A stretch of 64,000 bases of DNA. Origin: an uncultured Acetatifactor sp. Its GTDB lineage: Bacteria; Bacillota; Clostridia; Lachnospirales; Lachnospiraceae. A model generated the notes under the pieces. That model did no database searches, was not told where the DNA came from, and was given only the letters and a program-made list of their open reading frames with translations. The first letter of the stretch is position 1; the number at the start of each line of letters is the position of its first letter. The stretch lies in assembly GCA_949840935.1 (NCBI GenBank), contig CATKXX010000001.1:62001-126000 (forward strand). Reading direction: 5' to 3'. Positions 44,381 to 53,378 of this stretch are shown one piece after another. The position numbers and the translations under genes are program-made.

Positions 44381-46504
44381 ATGGGGAAAGAGAAGGAGAA
44401 CAGAATCAAAGCCGATGCGCGGCCCGTCAAGAATTCGGGGCGTTATACGATATGGAGTAATTATCGGAAAGCATACTCATGGATGCGGGAGATGGAAGGG
44501 CCGTCTTATTTCTTCTTTCATAGCCTCTATGTGCTCCTGGCTGTGGTGCAGCCCTTTCTGGCCATGGCATTTCCCGGAGCTGTGGTATATCTGTTGGAAA
44601 GCGGCAGGGAGCCCGGGAGGATCTTGCTTATGCTGGCGGGATATGTCCTGCCGCTGCAGGGAATGCATGTGGCAAAGGGATATCTGGACGGCTGGTGCAG
44701 GAAAAAGCAGCTGCTTCTCAGAATCCGGATAGGGGAGCAGCTTTTCGGAGCCAGCATGGATGCGGATTATCAGGCGCTGGAAGCCCGGACAGGGCAGCAG
44801 AAGCTGAAGGATGCGGAAAGCAATCTTTATTTCGGCGATTACAGGGGAATCCAGGCTTATCTCAAGGTGCTGGGGGACTTCCTGATCAGTCTGTTTGGGC
44901 TGATCCTTTATTCGGTGGTGACGGGCAGACAGAGCCTGGGAATCCTTGCGCTGTCACTTGGGGCGGCCGGGCTTGCGGCGGGTATCCATGTTTATGCCGG
45001 CAGGCGTGCGGTAAAATACGATGAAAAGTATGAAAAGGTATGGACGGATTACAATGAATTGGGCAATGAAGTGCTGGCTTCCGCCCACGGGAAGGATATC
45101 CGCATGTACCATATGTGGAGCTGGTTTTCCCGGGAATATGAATCGCTGAAGGAGGAATTTGTCCGATGGGGTCATAAATGGTGGATCTGCTGCAAGAGAA
45201 ATGCAGGGCTTGTGGAAAGAGGCCTTGTGTTTGTGCGTGATCTGCTGGTATACGGCTATCTGATCCGGCAGATGATGCAGGGAAGCATCGGGCTCAGCGC
45301 ATTCCTGATCTATGTGGGTGTGGCTGCGGGCTTTGGCGGCTGGATGACGCCCATGCTGGAAGCCTTAAACGCTATATTGGAAAACAACAAATATATGACA
45401 GATTATCGGGCTTTCCTGGATTTTGCGGGACAGCCGGGAGGGAAAGCCTGTGCGGGACGGCCGGGAGGGAAAGCCTGTGCGGGACAGCCGGCAGGAGAAG
45501 CCTGTGCGGGACAGCCGCACTGTAGACCGGCGGCACAGCCGGGAAAAACTCATGAAATCCGTTTGGAGCATGTGTCTTTCCGGTATGAGGGAAATCAGGA
45601 GGATACCATACGCGATATGTCTCTGGTCATTTCTCCCGGAGAAAAGGTGGCTCTGGTGGGCATGAACGGCGCAGGAAAATCCACGCTGATCAAGCTGATC
45701 TGCGGGCTCTACCGCCCCTCCTCCGGCAGAATCTGCCTAGACGGAAGAGATATCTCCGAATTTCCCTCCGGGGAGTATTACAGGAAATTTGCGGTTGTCT
45801 TCCAGGATGTCTTTGCCTTCTCCTTTCCCCTGGAGGATAATGTGACCTGCAGGGAAAGGGCCTTTGCGGATGGGGAGCGTTTGAAGTCGAGCCTGCAGGA
45901 GGCCGGGCTGTGGGAGAGGGTGCAGAGGCTGGAAAAGAAGGAACACACCTACATGAACCGGGATCTGGACTCTGACGGCGTAACATTATCCGGAGGTGAA
46001 ATGCAGAAGCTGATGCTGGCCCGGGCCCTGTACAAGGATGCTCCGGTGCTGATACTGGACGAGCCCACCGCTTCCCTGGATCCCATCGCGGAAAGCTGGC
46101 TGTATGAGAAATACCATGGTCTCACACGGGGGAAGACCAGCATCTTTATCTCCCACAGGCTTAGCTCCACCAAATTCTGCGACCGCATCCTGTTTATGGA
46201 AGGCGGCAGGATCACGGAGCAGGGCGGGCATGAGGAGCTGATGGCAAGGCAGGGGGCTTACGCCGCCATGTTCCATACCCAGGCGCAGTATTACAATGAT
46301 AATGCGCAGGCAGATAGAGAAACAGAAACGAAAGCAGAAACGAAAACAGAGACGAAAGCAGAAGCGAAAACAGAGACGAAAGCAGAAAGGAAAACAGAAG
46401 CGAAAACAGAAACGAAAGCAGAAACGAAAACAGAGACGAAAACAGAAACGAAAGCAGAGACGAAAACAGAAAGGAATACAGCATCGGAAAGGAGATCATT
46501 ATGA
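44381..46504 (+). CDS. ABC exporter half-transporter 1
   Basis: A 707-residue permease/ATPase fusion. The membrane domain covers about residues 40-340; a Gly/Gln/Pro linker with a 9-residue repeat leads into the nucleotide-binding domain: Walker A GMNGAGKST, signature LSGGEMQKL, Walker B VLILDEPTASLD, H-loop SHR. The last ~60 residues are a TETK/AETK repeat tail. ATG 44381 has GGAGA upstream. The stop overlaps the partner gene start (ATGA), so the two very likely form a heterodimer. Substrate unknown. Confidence 0.9.
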   Translation: MGKEKENRIKADARPVKNSGRYTIWSNYRKAYSWMREMEGPSYFFFHSLYVLLAVVQPFLAMAFPGAVVYLLESGREPGRILLMLAGYVLPLQGMHVAKGYLDGWCRKKQLLLRIRIGEQLFGASMDADYQALEARTGQQKLKDAESNLYFGDYRGIQAYLKVLGDFLISLFGLILYSVVTGRQSLGILALSLGAAGLAAGIHVYAGRRAVKYDEKYEKVWTDYNELGNEVLASAHGKDIRMYHMWSWFSREYESLKEEFVRWGHKWWICCKRNAGLVERGLVFVRDLLVYGYLIRQMMQGSIGLSAFLIYVGVAAGFGGWMTPMLEALNAILENNKYMTDYRAFLDFAGQPGGKACAGRPGGKACAGQPAGEACAGQPHCRPAAQPGKTHEIRLEHVSFRYEGNQEDTIRDMSLVISPGEKVALVGMNGAGKSTLIKLICGLYRPSSGRICLDGRDISEFPSGEYYRKFAVVFQDVFAFSFPLEDNVTCRERAFADGERLKSSLQEAGLWERVQRLEKKEHTYMNRDLDSDGVTLSGGEMQKLMLARALYKDAPVLILDEPTASLDPIAESWLYEKYHGLTRGKTSIFISHRLSSTKFCDRILFMEGGRITEQGGHEELMARQGAYAAMFHTQAQYYNDNAQADRETETKAETKTETKAEAKTETKAERKTEAKTETKAETKTETKTETKAETKTERNTASERRSL
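45425..45523 (+). repeat. 3.6 x 27-bp repeat in the ABC linker
   Basis: In-frame units encode AGQPGGKAC, AGRPGGKAC, AGQPAGEAC and a partial AGQPHC between the membrane and ATPase domains. Confidence 0.88.
46322..46477 (+). repeat. 13 x 12-bp repeat encoding the TETK/AETK tail
   Basis: Thirteen four-codon units (TETK, AETK and variants) form the C-terminal tail of ABC half-transporter 1 just ahead of the overlap with the next gene. Confidence 0.92.
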
Positions 46505-48381
46505 AGTCTGTCAGGGATAAGATTAAAAATGCAGCAGGAATTCACAGGACGGGGCTGGAGCTTCTTAAGCTTGCCCATAAAATGGATTCATCGGCGATTC
46601 CTCTGCAGATCCTGCATGCGCTGACCCAGGTGGCGGAAATTTATCTGGGCTTGTTTCTTACCGCGCGTCTCATTGACAGCCTGTTGGCAGGCGGCTTTCA
46701 CCGGGCTTTTTTGTATGCGGGGCTTCTGATCGTGGGGACTCTGTGCCTGGAGACGGCGGGATTGTTGTTTACCGGCGCTTTCCGGAAAACCTCGAACCGG
46801 CTCCGCATCGGATTGCACATCCTGGTGAGAGAGAAAGCAATCTCGCTGGATTATGAAACCATGGAACAGCCCGGAGTGGCACAGGGACTTGCTCGCTCCG
46901 AGAGGATGAATACAATGCACGGCGGATTGCAGAATGTGATAGCCTCTTACAGGAGGCTGTTGGAGAGCCTGCTCACCATAGCCATGGCGGTGGGATTGAC
47001 TGCGGCGGTCTGTTTTGCCGGGCCGGCGGCCGGGGGAGGATTCCTGGCCCGGATGGCGCAGCCGGCAGTCTCCGTGTCCCTGATCGCTCTTCTCTCCTGC
47101 GCCACGCTTGCGGTTTATGTCAGGGTAAACAAGAGCTTTATGAATAAAAATGATGAAGTCTTTCAAAGCCACACGGATGTGGAAATAAAACTGAGTTATA
47201 TGCTGGGGCATATACTGAATGACTGCGGGGTGGGTAAGGTGATCCGCATTTATGATATGAAGGAAATGCTGTTGGGCAATTTCAGAGAATTTAACGAGCA
47301 GTCCGCGGTGTTCTTCGGAAAGTGGAATGATGTGGGAATCCGGGGATCCCTGTTCCGGGGCATGGTCAATGGCTTCTATGTGGTGTGCGCCTACCTGTTC
47401 GTGGCGGTCAAGGTTTTGACAGGAGCTGTGACCACGGGCGCCTTTACTCAGTACGCGGGTGCGCTCACGAAGCTGGCAAAGGGCTTTCAGGATCTGGTGG
47501 AAAGCGATGCGGAGCTGAGGAGAATCTGTTTAGGTATGGGGGATCTTCTGGACTTTCTGCACAGGGAAAGCAGCCATACAGAGGGGAGTATTCCTGTGGA
47601 AAAGCGTCTGGACGGCGAGTATGAGATTGAATTCAGGGATGTGAGTTTCCGGTACCCCGGCAGTGAGGAAATGATTTTAAAGCATGTCAGCTGTAAGCTC
47701 ACCATGAAGAACAGGCTGGCGTTAGTGGGAAAAAACGGCGCGGGAAAGACCACCTTCATCAAGCTTTTATGCCGTCTGTATGAGCCTTCGGAGGGGTGTA
47801 TTACCCTGAACGGCGTTGATATCAGGAAATACAGGGAGGACGAATACAGGGAGCTGTTCAGCGTGGTGTTTCAGGATTTCAAGCTCTTTGCCTTTCCGGT
47901 GTGGTGCAACCTTGTTACGGGCTATGAGAGGGATGACGGGAAGATTCAAGGTTGCCTGGAGCGGGCCGGCGCGGCGGAATTTGTCAGAGGGCTGCCACAG
48001 GGCGCGGACACACTGCTGTATAAGCGGAAGGAGGGCGGTGTGGATATCAGCGGCGGTGAGGCCCAGAAACTGGCGCTGGCCAGGGCATTGTACAAGGATG
48101 AGCCCTTTGTGGTGCTGGATGAGCCCACCGCGGCGCTGGATCCTGTCAGCGAGGCCCAGGTGTACGCCGGTTTCCATGAGATGGTGAAGGACAAGACCAG
48201 TATCTATATTTCCCACCGTATGAGCAGCTGCCGGTTCTGCGACGACATCATAGTCTTCGACCAGGGGCGGATCGTGGAACGGGGAAGCCACGAGGAGCTG
48301 CTGGCGGGGCAGGGGCAGTATGCGAAGATGTGGAATGCCCAGGCGAAATATTATGCGGTCAATGTTTTCCCCGCATCATAG
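46501..48381 (+). CDS. ABC exporter half-transporter 2
   Basis: A 626-residue permease/ATPase fusion, partner of the preceding gene. The membrane domain covers about 30-340. ATPase motifs are GKNGAGKTT, ISGGEAQKL, FVVLDEPTAALD and ISHRMSS. It has neither the linker repeat nor the tail of its partner. Its ATG overlaps the upstream stop. The pair is downstream of LytTR system 1 and upstream of system 2, either of which may control it. Confidence 0.92.
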   Translation: MKSVRDKIKNAAGIHRTGLELLKLAHKMDSSAIPLQILHALTQVAEIYLGLFLTARLIDSLLAGGFHRAFLYAGLLIVGTLCLETAGLLFTGAFRKTSNRLRIGLHILVREKAISLDYETMEQPGVAQGLARSERMNTMHGGLQNVIASYRRLLESLLTIAMAVGLTAAVCFAGPAAGGGFLARMAQPAVSVSLIALLSCATLAVYVRVNKSFMNKNDEVFQSHTDVEIKLSYMLGHILNDCGVGKVIRIYDMKEMLLGNFREFNEQSAVFFGKWNDVGIRGSLFRGMVNGFYVVCAYLFVAVKVLTGAVTTGAFTQYAGALTKLAKGFQDLVESDAELRRICLGMGDLLDFLHRESSHTEGSIPVEKRLDGEYEIEFRDVSFRYPGSEEMILKHVSCKLTMKNRLALVGKNGAGKTTFIKLLCRLYEPSEGCITLNGVDIRKYREDEYRELFSVVFQDFKLFAFPVWCNLVTGYERDDGKIQGCLERAGAAEFVRGLPQGADTLLYKRKEGGVDISGGEAQKLALARALYKDEPFVVLDEPTAALDPVSEAQVYAGFHEMVKDKTSIYISHRMSSCRFCDDIIVFDQGRIVERGSHEELLAGQGQYAKMWNAQAKYYAVNVFPAS

Positions 48382-48628
48382 TGTTTTGGAATAAAATCAT
48401 CCGCTTTACGGACGCAGGCAGGGAGTATGCAAAAAATTATCCCGCCTGCCGCCAGTGCTGGAAATGCCGCTATGGCTGAATCAGAGGAAAAAGACATATA
48501 CAAACTGCATTTCATTCATACTTAAAAAAATGGTGACTTGGAAAAGATGAAACAAAACCGAAACAAAAGTGTGGTAAAGAGTAAGATGAAATGAAAATTT
48601 ACAATCATCTAACGCTTTGAGGTGTTGT
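48382..48628 (+). promoter_or_regulatory. Upstream region of LytTR system 2 with direct repeat
   Basis: GAAACAAAA occurs twice, one helical turn apart (48549-48557 and 48560-48568), about 60 nt before the regulator start; it may be an operator. A GCAGGC...GCCTGC hairpin lies further upstream (about 48415-48455) without a T-run. Confidence 0.3.
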
Positions 48629-49372
48629 ATGTATCATAATAATGGATTACAGGGTTCGCAACGCGGTTCCTTTAATATAGGAATCTGCGACGACGGAGAA
48701 AATATTTGCTCTTCCATTGAAGATATGCTCTTACAGTGTGCAAAAGAAAAGAAGCTTCAGATAGATACCTTTGTATGGTATACAGGGGAGGGACTGAAGG
48801 AATATCTGGAGAGAAGCAACCAGCTGGATATTCTGTTTCTGGACATAGAACTATTTCAAATGAGCGGAATAGAGGTCGGCAGGTTTATCAGGAATCAGTT
48901 GGATGATATGGGAATGCAGATTGTTTACATTTCAGGGAAAGCCTCTTATGCGCCGCAGCTATTCAAAACGCAGCCGTTGGATTTTCTGGTCAAGCCGATT
49001 ACGAAAGACCAGATCAGTGATGTGCTTGAGACGGCATTAAAGGTATTAAAGCGGAAAAACGAAAAATTTGAATTCAGACTGGGGAAAGACTATTATTATG
49101 TGCCAATGGGAAATATTGTCTATTTTGTAAGCGAGGGAAGAAAAGTAAAAATCGTAACCCTGAAAGAAAGCTTTGAGTTTTACGGCCGATTAAGAGAAAT
49201 TATCAGACTGCTTCCCGAAGATTTTGTCGTCATACATAAATCATATATCGTCAATAGAGAATATGTTTTTCGATATACTTATGAGAGGGTGGAATTGGCG
49301 AATGGCGTCATGCTGCCAATCAGCCCGGCAAACCGAAAACAAGTCAGAGAAAGAATTCTGAGGGAGGAATAG
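48629..49372 (+). CDS. LytTR family response regulator (system 2)
   Basis: A 247-residue regulator. The first ~17 residues are an extra tail before the receiver core FNIGICDDGENICSS; phospho-Asp is in DILFLDIELFQMSGIEV. The LytTR domain spans about 145-245 (YYYVPMGNIVYFVSEGRKVKIVTL, FVVIHKSYIVNREYVF). GAGGTG precedes ATG 48629; a TTG at 48617 is possible. Its stop is 2 bp from the kinase start. Confidence 0.92.
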   Translation: MYHNNGLQGSQRGSFNIGICDDGENICSSIEDMLLQCAKEKKLQIDTFVWYTGEGLKEYLERSNQLDILFLDIELFQMSGIEVGRFIRNQLDDMGMQIVYISGKASYAPQLFKTQPLDFLVKPITKDQISDVLETALKVLKRKNEKFEFRLGKDYYYVPMGNIVYFVSEGRKVKIVTLKESFEFYGRLREIIRLLPEDFVVIHKSYIVNREYVFRYTYERVELANGVMLPISPANRKQVRERILREE

Positions 49373-49374
49373 GT

Positions 49375-50640
49375 ATGTTTGATTTTGCGATATGTGCATT
49401 GACAAATCTATTCCGCATCCTTCTGATCGACAGATTTGCGTCCCTCTTTTTGGGAAAAAAGAAAGGAAAAAAGAACGCAAAAAGAATAGTCTGTGTCGGT
49501 TTCTTCCTTATAAATACTGCGTTATACTGGAAATTTCACACGGCATGGGTCAATATTTCCAGTAATCTTCTTGGGATATGCGCCATCGTAAGGGTATATA
49601 CGAAATCCGTGAAAACAAACATATTTGTGACTTGCTCTGTCTATTTGATCAACTGTGGATGTGACGTGGCGGTGTATTCGTTATTCACCAATTATCAGGA
49701 TGGACAGACCTATGATCAGATCTATGCGGTTGTAGTACTGCTTTTGATTTTGATATGCGAACTTCTGGCAGAAAAGCTGATCACCATTCAAAAAAATGCG
49801 GAAACGGCTCAGAATTTTCCGCTGATACTTGTACCCTTATGCAGCATTGCGGTCATTTGGTTTTTCGTATATGCGGGAAATTATGTTGGAAGGGAGGCGG
49901 CTATTGTGAGCCTCGGCCTGCTTGTGATCAACTTTCTGATGCTGTATCTGTATAATTTGCTGCTGCGTTCTGTTTCGCAAAAGTATGAGGCTCAGATGCT
50001 TGAGCAGAAGGTGCGTGTGTATGCCAACCAGCTTGACATCATCCGGCAGAGCGAAGAAAAAATAAAAATCCTGCGCCATGATATGAAGCATCACATGAAC
50101 GAGATACGGCTGCTGGCAGACAAATATCATGCGGCGGAAATCGGAAACTATATAGACTGCATGGAACAGTCCATCCGGAATCCGGATGAAATGGTTTCCT
50201 CCGGAAATGTGGAAATCGACAGCGTGTTGAACTATATGCTGCAAAAGGCCAGGAATCAATTGGATGATGTCATTGTAAAGGTAATACTGCCGGAAAAAAT
50301 GAAACATGCTTTTGACATGAATGTCCTGATCGGAAATCTGCTGGAAAATGCTATCGAGGCAGCCGTTCAAACGGACAGGAAGTATCTGAAGGTCACTATG
50401 GTATTTAAAAGAGGGGTGTTGAAAATCAGGGTGGAAAACAGTTTTTTATCTGTGGAGACGGAAAATGGGGAGCAACAGGGGAGACAGCATTTTCTCACCA
50501 CCAAGAAGGAAAAGGAGCAGCATGGATTTGGACTGAAAAGCGTAGAGAAAATTGTGGAGGCATATCATGGGACCATGGAAGTCACGCCGCAGAAGGATGT
50601 GTTTTGTGTGAACCTGGTTCTGTATATGCCGGAAACGTAA
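49375..50640 (+). CDS. GHKL sensor histidine kinase (system 2)
   Basis: A 421-residue AgrC-like kinase. Six or so membrane segments occupy about residues 1-205. The kinase core has KILRHDMKHHMNEIRLLADKYHA with the phospho-His, LIGNLLENAIEAAVQTD, and EQHGFGLKSVEKIVEAYHG. GGGAGGAAT upstream is a good ribosome site. It pairs with the preceding regulator and lies just upstream of a lone solute-binding lipoprotein. Confidence 0.92.
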   Translation: MFDFAICALTNLFRILLIDRFASLFLGKKKGKKNAKRIVCVGFFLINTALYWKFHTAWVNISSNLLGICAIVRVYTKSVKTNIFVTCSVYLINCGCDVAVYSLFTNYQDGQTYDQIYAVVVLLLILICELLAEKLITIQKNAETAQNFPLILVPLCSIAVIWFFVYAGNYVGREAAIVSLGLLVINFLMLYLYNLLLRSVSQKYEAQMLEQKVRVYANQLDIIRQSEEKIKILRHDMKHHMNEIRLLADKYHAAEIGNYIDCMEQSIRNPDEMVSSGNVEIDSVLNYMLQKARNQLDDVIVKVILPEKMKHAFDMNVLIGNLLENAIEAAVQTDRKYLKVTMVFKRGVLKIRVENSFLSVETENGEQQGRQHFLTTKKEKEQHGFGLKSVEKIVEAYHGTMEVTPQKDVFCVNLVLYMPET

Positions 50641-50828
50641 AATACAGGCATTGCGGACCTGCTTTCAATAGTTTTGACAAAAATATACATAATTTTTGTC
50701 AGAAACCGGCAGGAAGGACTTTTTGTGATAACCTTATTCTCCTAAAACATAGGCGGGCGATGCAGAGTGCAGGGAAGCAATATTTTTCCCTGCAAAATGC
50801 TTTGCTTCTACAGAACACAGGAGGGAGA

Positions 50829-53336
50829 ATGTTTATTATGACTCATTTTAGGATCCACAGGAAACAAATCAGGAAACAAATCCGTTTATGCCGTCTTTCC
50901 ACTGTCCTGGCGGTGTGTGCACTGCTGCTTCTGACAGCATGCGGCGGGGATGACACGGCGGGTGGGAATTTACCGGGCAATAGCTTCGGCAGTGATTCAG
51001 GCGGCAGCAATGCGGCAGGTTCCGCACAGAAACGGGAGTGGGCCTATGTGCCGGAAGTGATCGTGATGGAGGATGAACATGCGGATTACGAGAGGATGCA
51101 GCTGGTCGGCAATACTCTCTGTTATGTGTCGCAGGGGGCAGATGACGGGAGCAGTGCAAAAGTTATCTGCCGTTACTCCCTGGCTGACCGGGAGCTTGAG
51201 AGTGTTCCCCTCGACTGGGAGGAGGGAGGGCAGAATTGGGATGTGGGCGTCCGGTTCTTTGACCAGGACTGTAATGTATATCTGACGGCAAATGTCTATC
51301 CGGCGGATTACAGTTCCCTGACACGTTTTCTGTGCAAGTTTGATCCGGAGGGTAACTGTCTGTTTTCCAGGGATATCACAGGGCAGCTGGGGCGTGATTC
51401 CTCTCTTGACAGACTGACTGTGGACAGGCAGGGAAGACTCTATCTCTTTGCCGATGATGGGGAAATATTTCTGTATACCGGCGAAGGGGAGTATCACGGC
51501 TCCGTCAGCTGCAGCTCTTCGGATAGTCCTGTTTCCGTTCAGGTCAGGGGAGCATGTGACGGCGCGGATGGCAAATATTATGTCTGCGTCAGCAAAGGGA
51601 GTGTGGATATTACAGGGGAGAGTGCAGGCGGGAAGGCTGGGGCAGACGCCCGTTGTACCCTGATGGAGATTGACTTTGAGGGTGTTCGGATGTCGGAAGT
51701 GGCCAGGGATATGCCGGATATCAAAGGTATCTGTGCGGGAAAACGGCAGGGAGGAGATTCTGCCGGTCAGGGAGGGAATCCCGCTGTGCAGGGAGGGGAT
51801 TCCGCTGGTCAGGGAGGGGATTCAGCCGTGCCAAAGGATTCCGATGGTCAGGATGACCCTTCCGGCGGGCAATATGATTTCCCACAGTATGACATACTGC
51901 TGTATGATGAAAAAGCAGTCTATGGATTTGATCTCGCCGCCTGGGAAAAGAATCCCGGATCTGCGGGGGAGGAACTGTTTTCCTGGATGGACAGCGACAT
52001 CAACGGATACTGTGTCACCAACCTGTATCTGGCGGAGGACGGAAGACTCTGCGCCACGGTGGCGGATTGGGGCAATGAGGATACGGCGATCGTGATGCTG
52101 GAAAGAACAAAAGCGGATCAGGCGCCCCAGAAGGAAGATCTGGTGCTTGCCACCGTGGAGGGAGAAAGCAACCTGGCGGCAATGGCCGTAAGGTTCAACA
52201 GAGGTAACAGCCAGTATCATCTCACCGTGAAAGATTATGAGTCCCTGTCGGATCTGTACAATGCCGTGCTGGCAAAGGAATCCATCGACCTGGTAGACCT
52301 GTCCGGCATCAATATACAGAAACTGGCTTCTCAGGGGTTTTTCGAGGATCTGGCTCCCTATGTGGATCAGTCGGAAGCTTTTGACCGTTCCGATTTTGTG
52401 GACGGTATCATGGATGTGTATACTTTTGACGATCAGCTGGTGGGGATTCCGGCATCCTTCACGCTCCGGACCGTGGTGGGAGACGGGGCGCAGCAGGAAC
52501 TGCAGAAAGGACTTACTTTGGAAGAACTGCTTGCAGCGGAAAAACGCCATCCGGGAGCTATGGCTTTCGATGGACTGACAAAGGAAGAGATGATGCGTTA
52601 TCTTATGATGTTCAATGAGAATACTTTTATTGACTGGGATACCGGAACCTGCCATTTTGATTCGGAAGCTTTTCAGGCGGTACTGGAGTATGTGAATCAA
52701 TTTCCGGATACAATGGGAAACAGCATGGAAGAACCCTCCCTGCCCGCCAAAATCAGGAACGGGGAAGTACTGTTCGCCATAGCGGAATTAAATGAATTCA
52801 GGGCGTTTCAGGAGTATGAGGGGATGTTTGGAGGAACGGCGGCCTGTGTCGGGTTTCCCACCCCGGACGGTCAGGGCGGTCATCTTCTCTTTACCGGGGA
52901 TGCGTATGGGATTGCCGCAGCATCTGAACATAAGGATGGCGCATGGAAATTTATAGAAGATTTTCTGGCGCAGGAGAAAAGCGATTCCTATTATGGAAAT
53001 TTTCTCACTGCCAGTTTTCCGACACTGAAAAAGGTGCTGAATGAAAAGGTGGAGGAAGCCATGGAGAGAGACAGTCAGTACGAGAACGACAGGTTTCCGG
53101 AAACGATTTATTCGGACGGTACCACGTTCCAGTTCCATGCTTTGAACTGGGATGAAGTCAATGTCATGCTGAATCTGGTTCCTGATGCAAAGCCCTATTT
53201 TGACGTGGAGGGCGATGAGGTGATTCAGATCATCAGTGAGGAAGCTTCAGGCTACTACAGCGGGCAGAGAGGGGCGGGGGATGTGGCTGCCCTGATCCAG
53301 AACCGCGTCCTGCTTTATGTGAATGAAAACAAATGA
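50829..53336 (+). CDS. Lone extracellular solute-binding lipoprotein with N-terminal extra domain
   Basis: An 835-residue lipoprotein: signal with lipobox LLLTACGG, a ~400-residue beta-rich N-terminal part with propeller-like repeats (RFLCKFDPEGNCLFSRDITGQ, RLTVDRQGRLYLFADDGEI), then a family 1 solute-binding domain (LVLATVEGESNLAAMAVRFNRG; VGIPASFTLRTVVGD; LLFTGDAYGIAAASEHKDGAWKFIEDFL). AGGAGGGA fixes the start at 50829. No permease or ATPase genes adjoin it, and it follows a LytTR kinase pair, so it may be a receptor rather than an importer component. A 21-bp repeat lies in the middle. Confidence 0.85.
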   Translation: MFIMTHFRIHRKQIRKQIRLCRLSTVLAVCALLLLTACGGDDTAGGNLPGNSFGSDSGGSNAAGSAQKREWAYVPEVIVMEDEHADYERMQLVGNTLCYVSQGADDGSSAKVICRYSLADRELESVPLDWEEGGQNWDVGVRFFDQDCNVYLTANVYPADYSSLTRFLCKFDPEGNCLFSRDITGQLGRDSSLDRLTVDRQGRLYLFADDGEIFLYTGEGEYHGSVSCSSSDSPVSVQVRGACDGADGKYYVCVSKGSVDITGESAGGKAGADARCTLMEIDFEGVRMSEVARDMPDIKGICAGKRQGGDSAGQGGNPAVQGGDSAGQGGDSAVPKDSDGQDDPSGGQYDFPQYDILLYDEKAVYGFDLAAWEKNPGSAGEELFSWMDSDINGYCVTNLYLAEDGRLCATVADWGNEDTAIVMLERTKADQAPQKEDLVLATVEGESNLAAMAVRFNRGNSQYHLTVKDYESLSDLYNAVLAKESIDLVDLSGINIQKLASQGFFEDLAPYVDQSEAFDRSDFVDGIMDVYTFDDQLVGIPASFTLRTVVGDGAQQELQKGLTLEELLAAEKRHPGAMAFDGLTKEEMMRYLMMFNENTFIDWDTGTCHFDSEAFQAVLEYVNQFPDTMGNSMEEPSLPAKIRNGEVLFAIAELNEFRAFQEYEGMFGGTAACVGFPTPDGQGGHLLFTGDAYGIAAASEHKDGAWKFIEDFLAQEKSDSYYGNFLTASFPTLKKVLNEKVEEAMERDSQYENDRFPETIYSDGTTFQFHALNWDEVNVMLNLVPDAKPYFDVEGDEVIQIISEEASGYYSGQRGAGDVAALIQNRVLLYVNENK
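51747..51830 (+). repeat. 4 x 21-bp repeat in the lone lipoprotein
   Basis: Four in-frame units encode QGGDSAG, QGGNPAV, QGGDSAG and QGGDSAV in a loop of the N-terminal domain. Confidence 0.88.
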
Positions 53337-53378
53337 TAGAAACTGCAAGACATCGGAGTATGTTTGAAAATATACGGT

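Noticed and set aside
46322..46477. Separate small gene encoding the Lys/Glu repeat
   Set aside because: The repeats are in frame with the ABC protein and end just before the ATGA overlap with the next gene, so they are its C-terminal tail.
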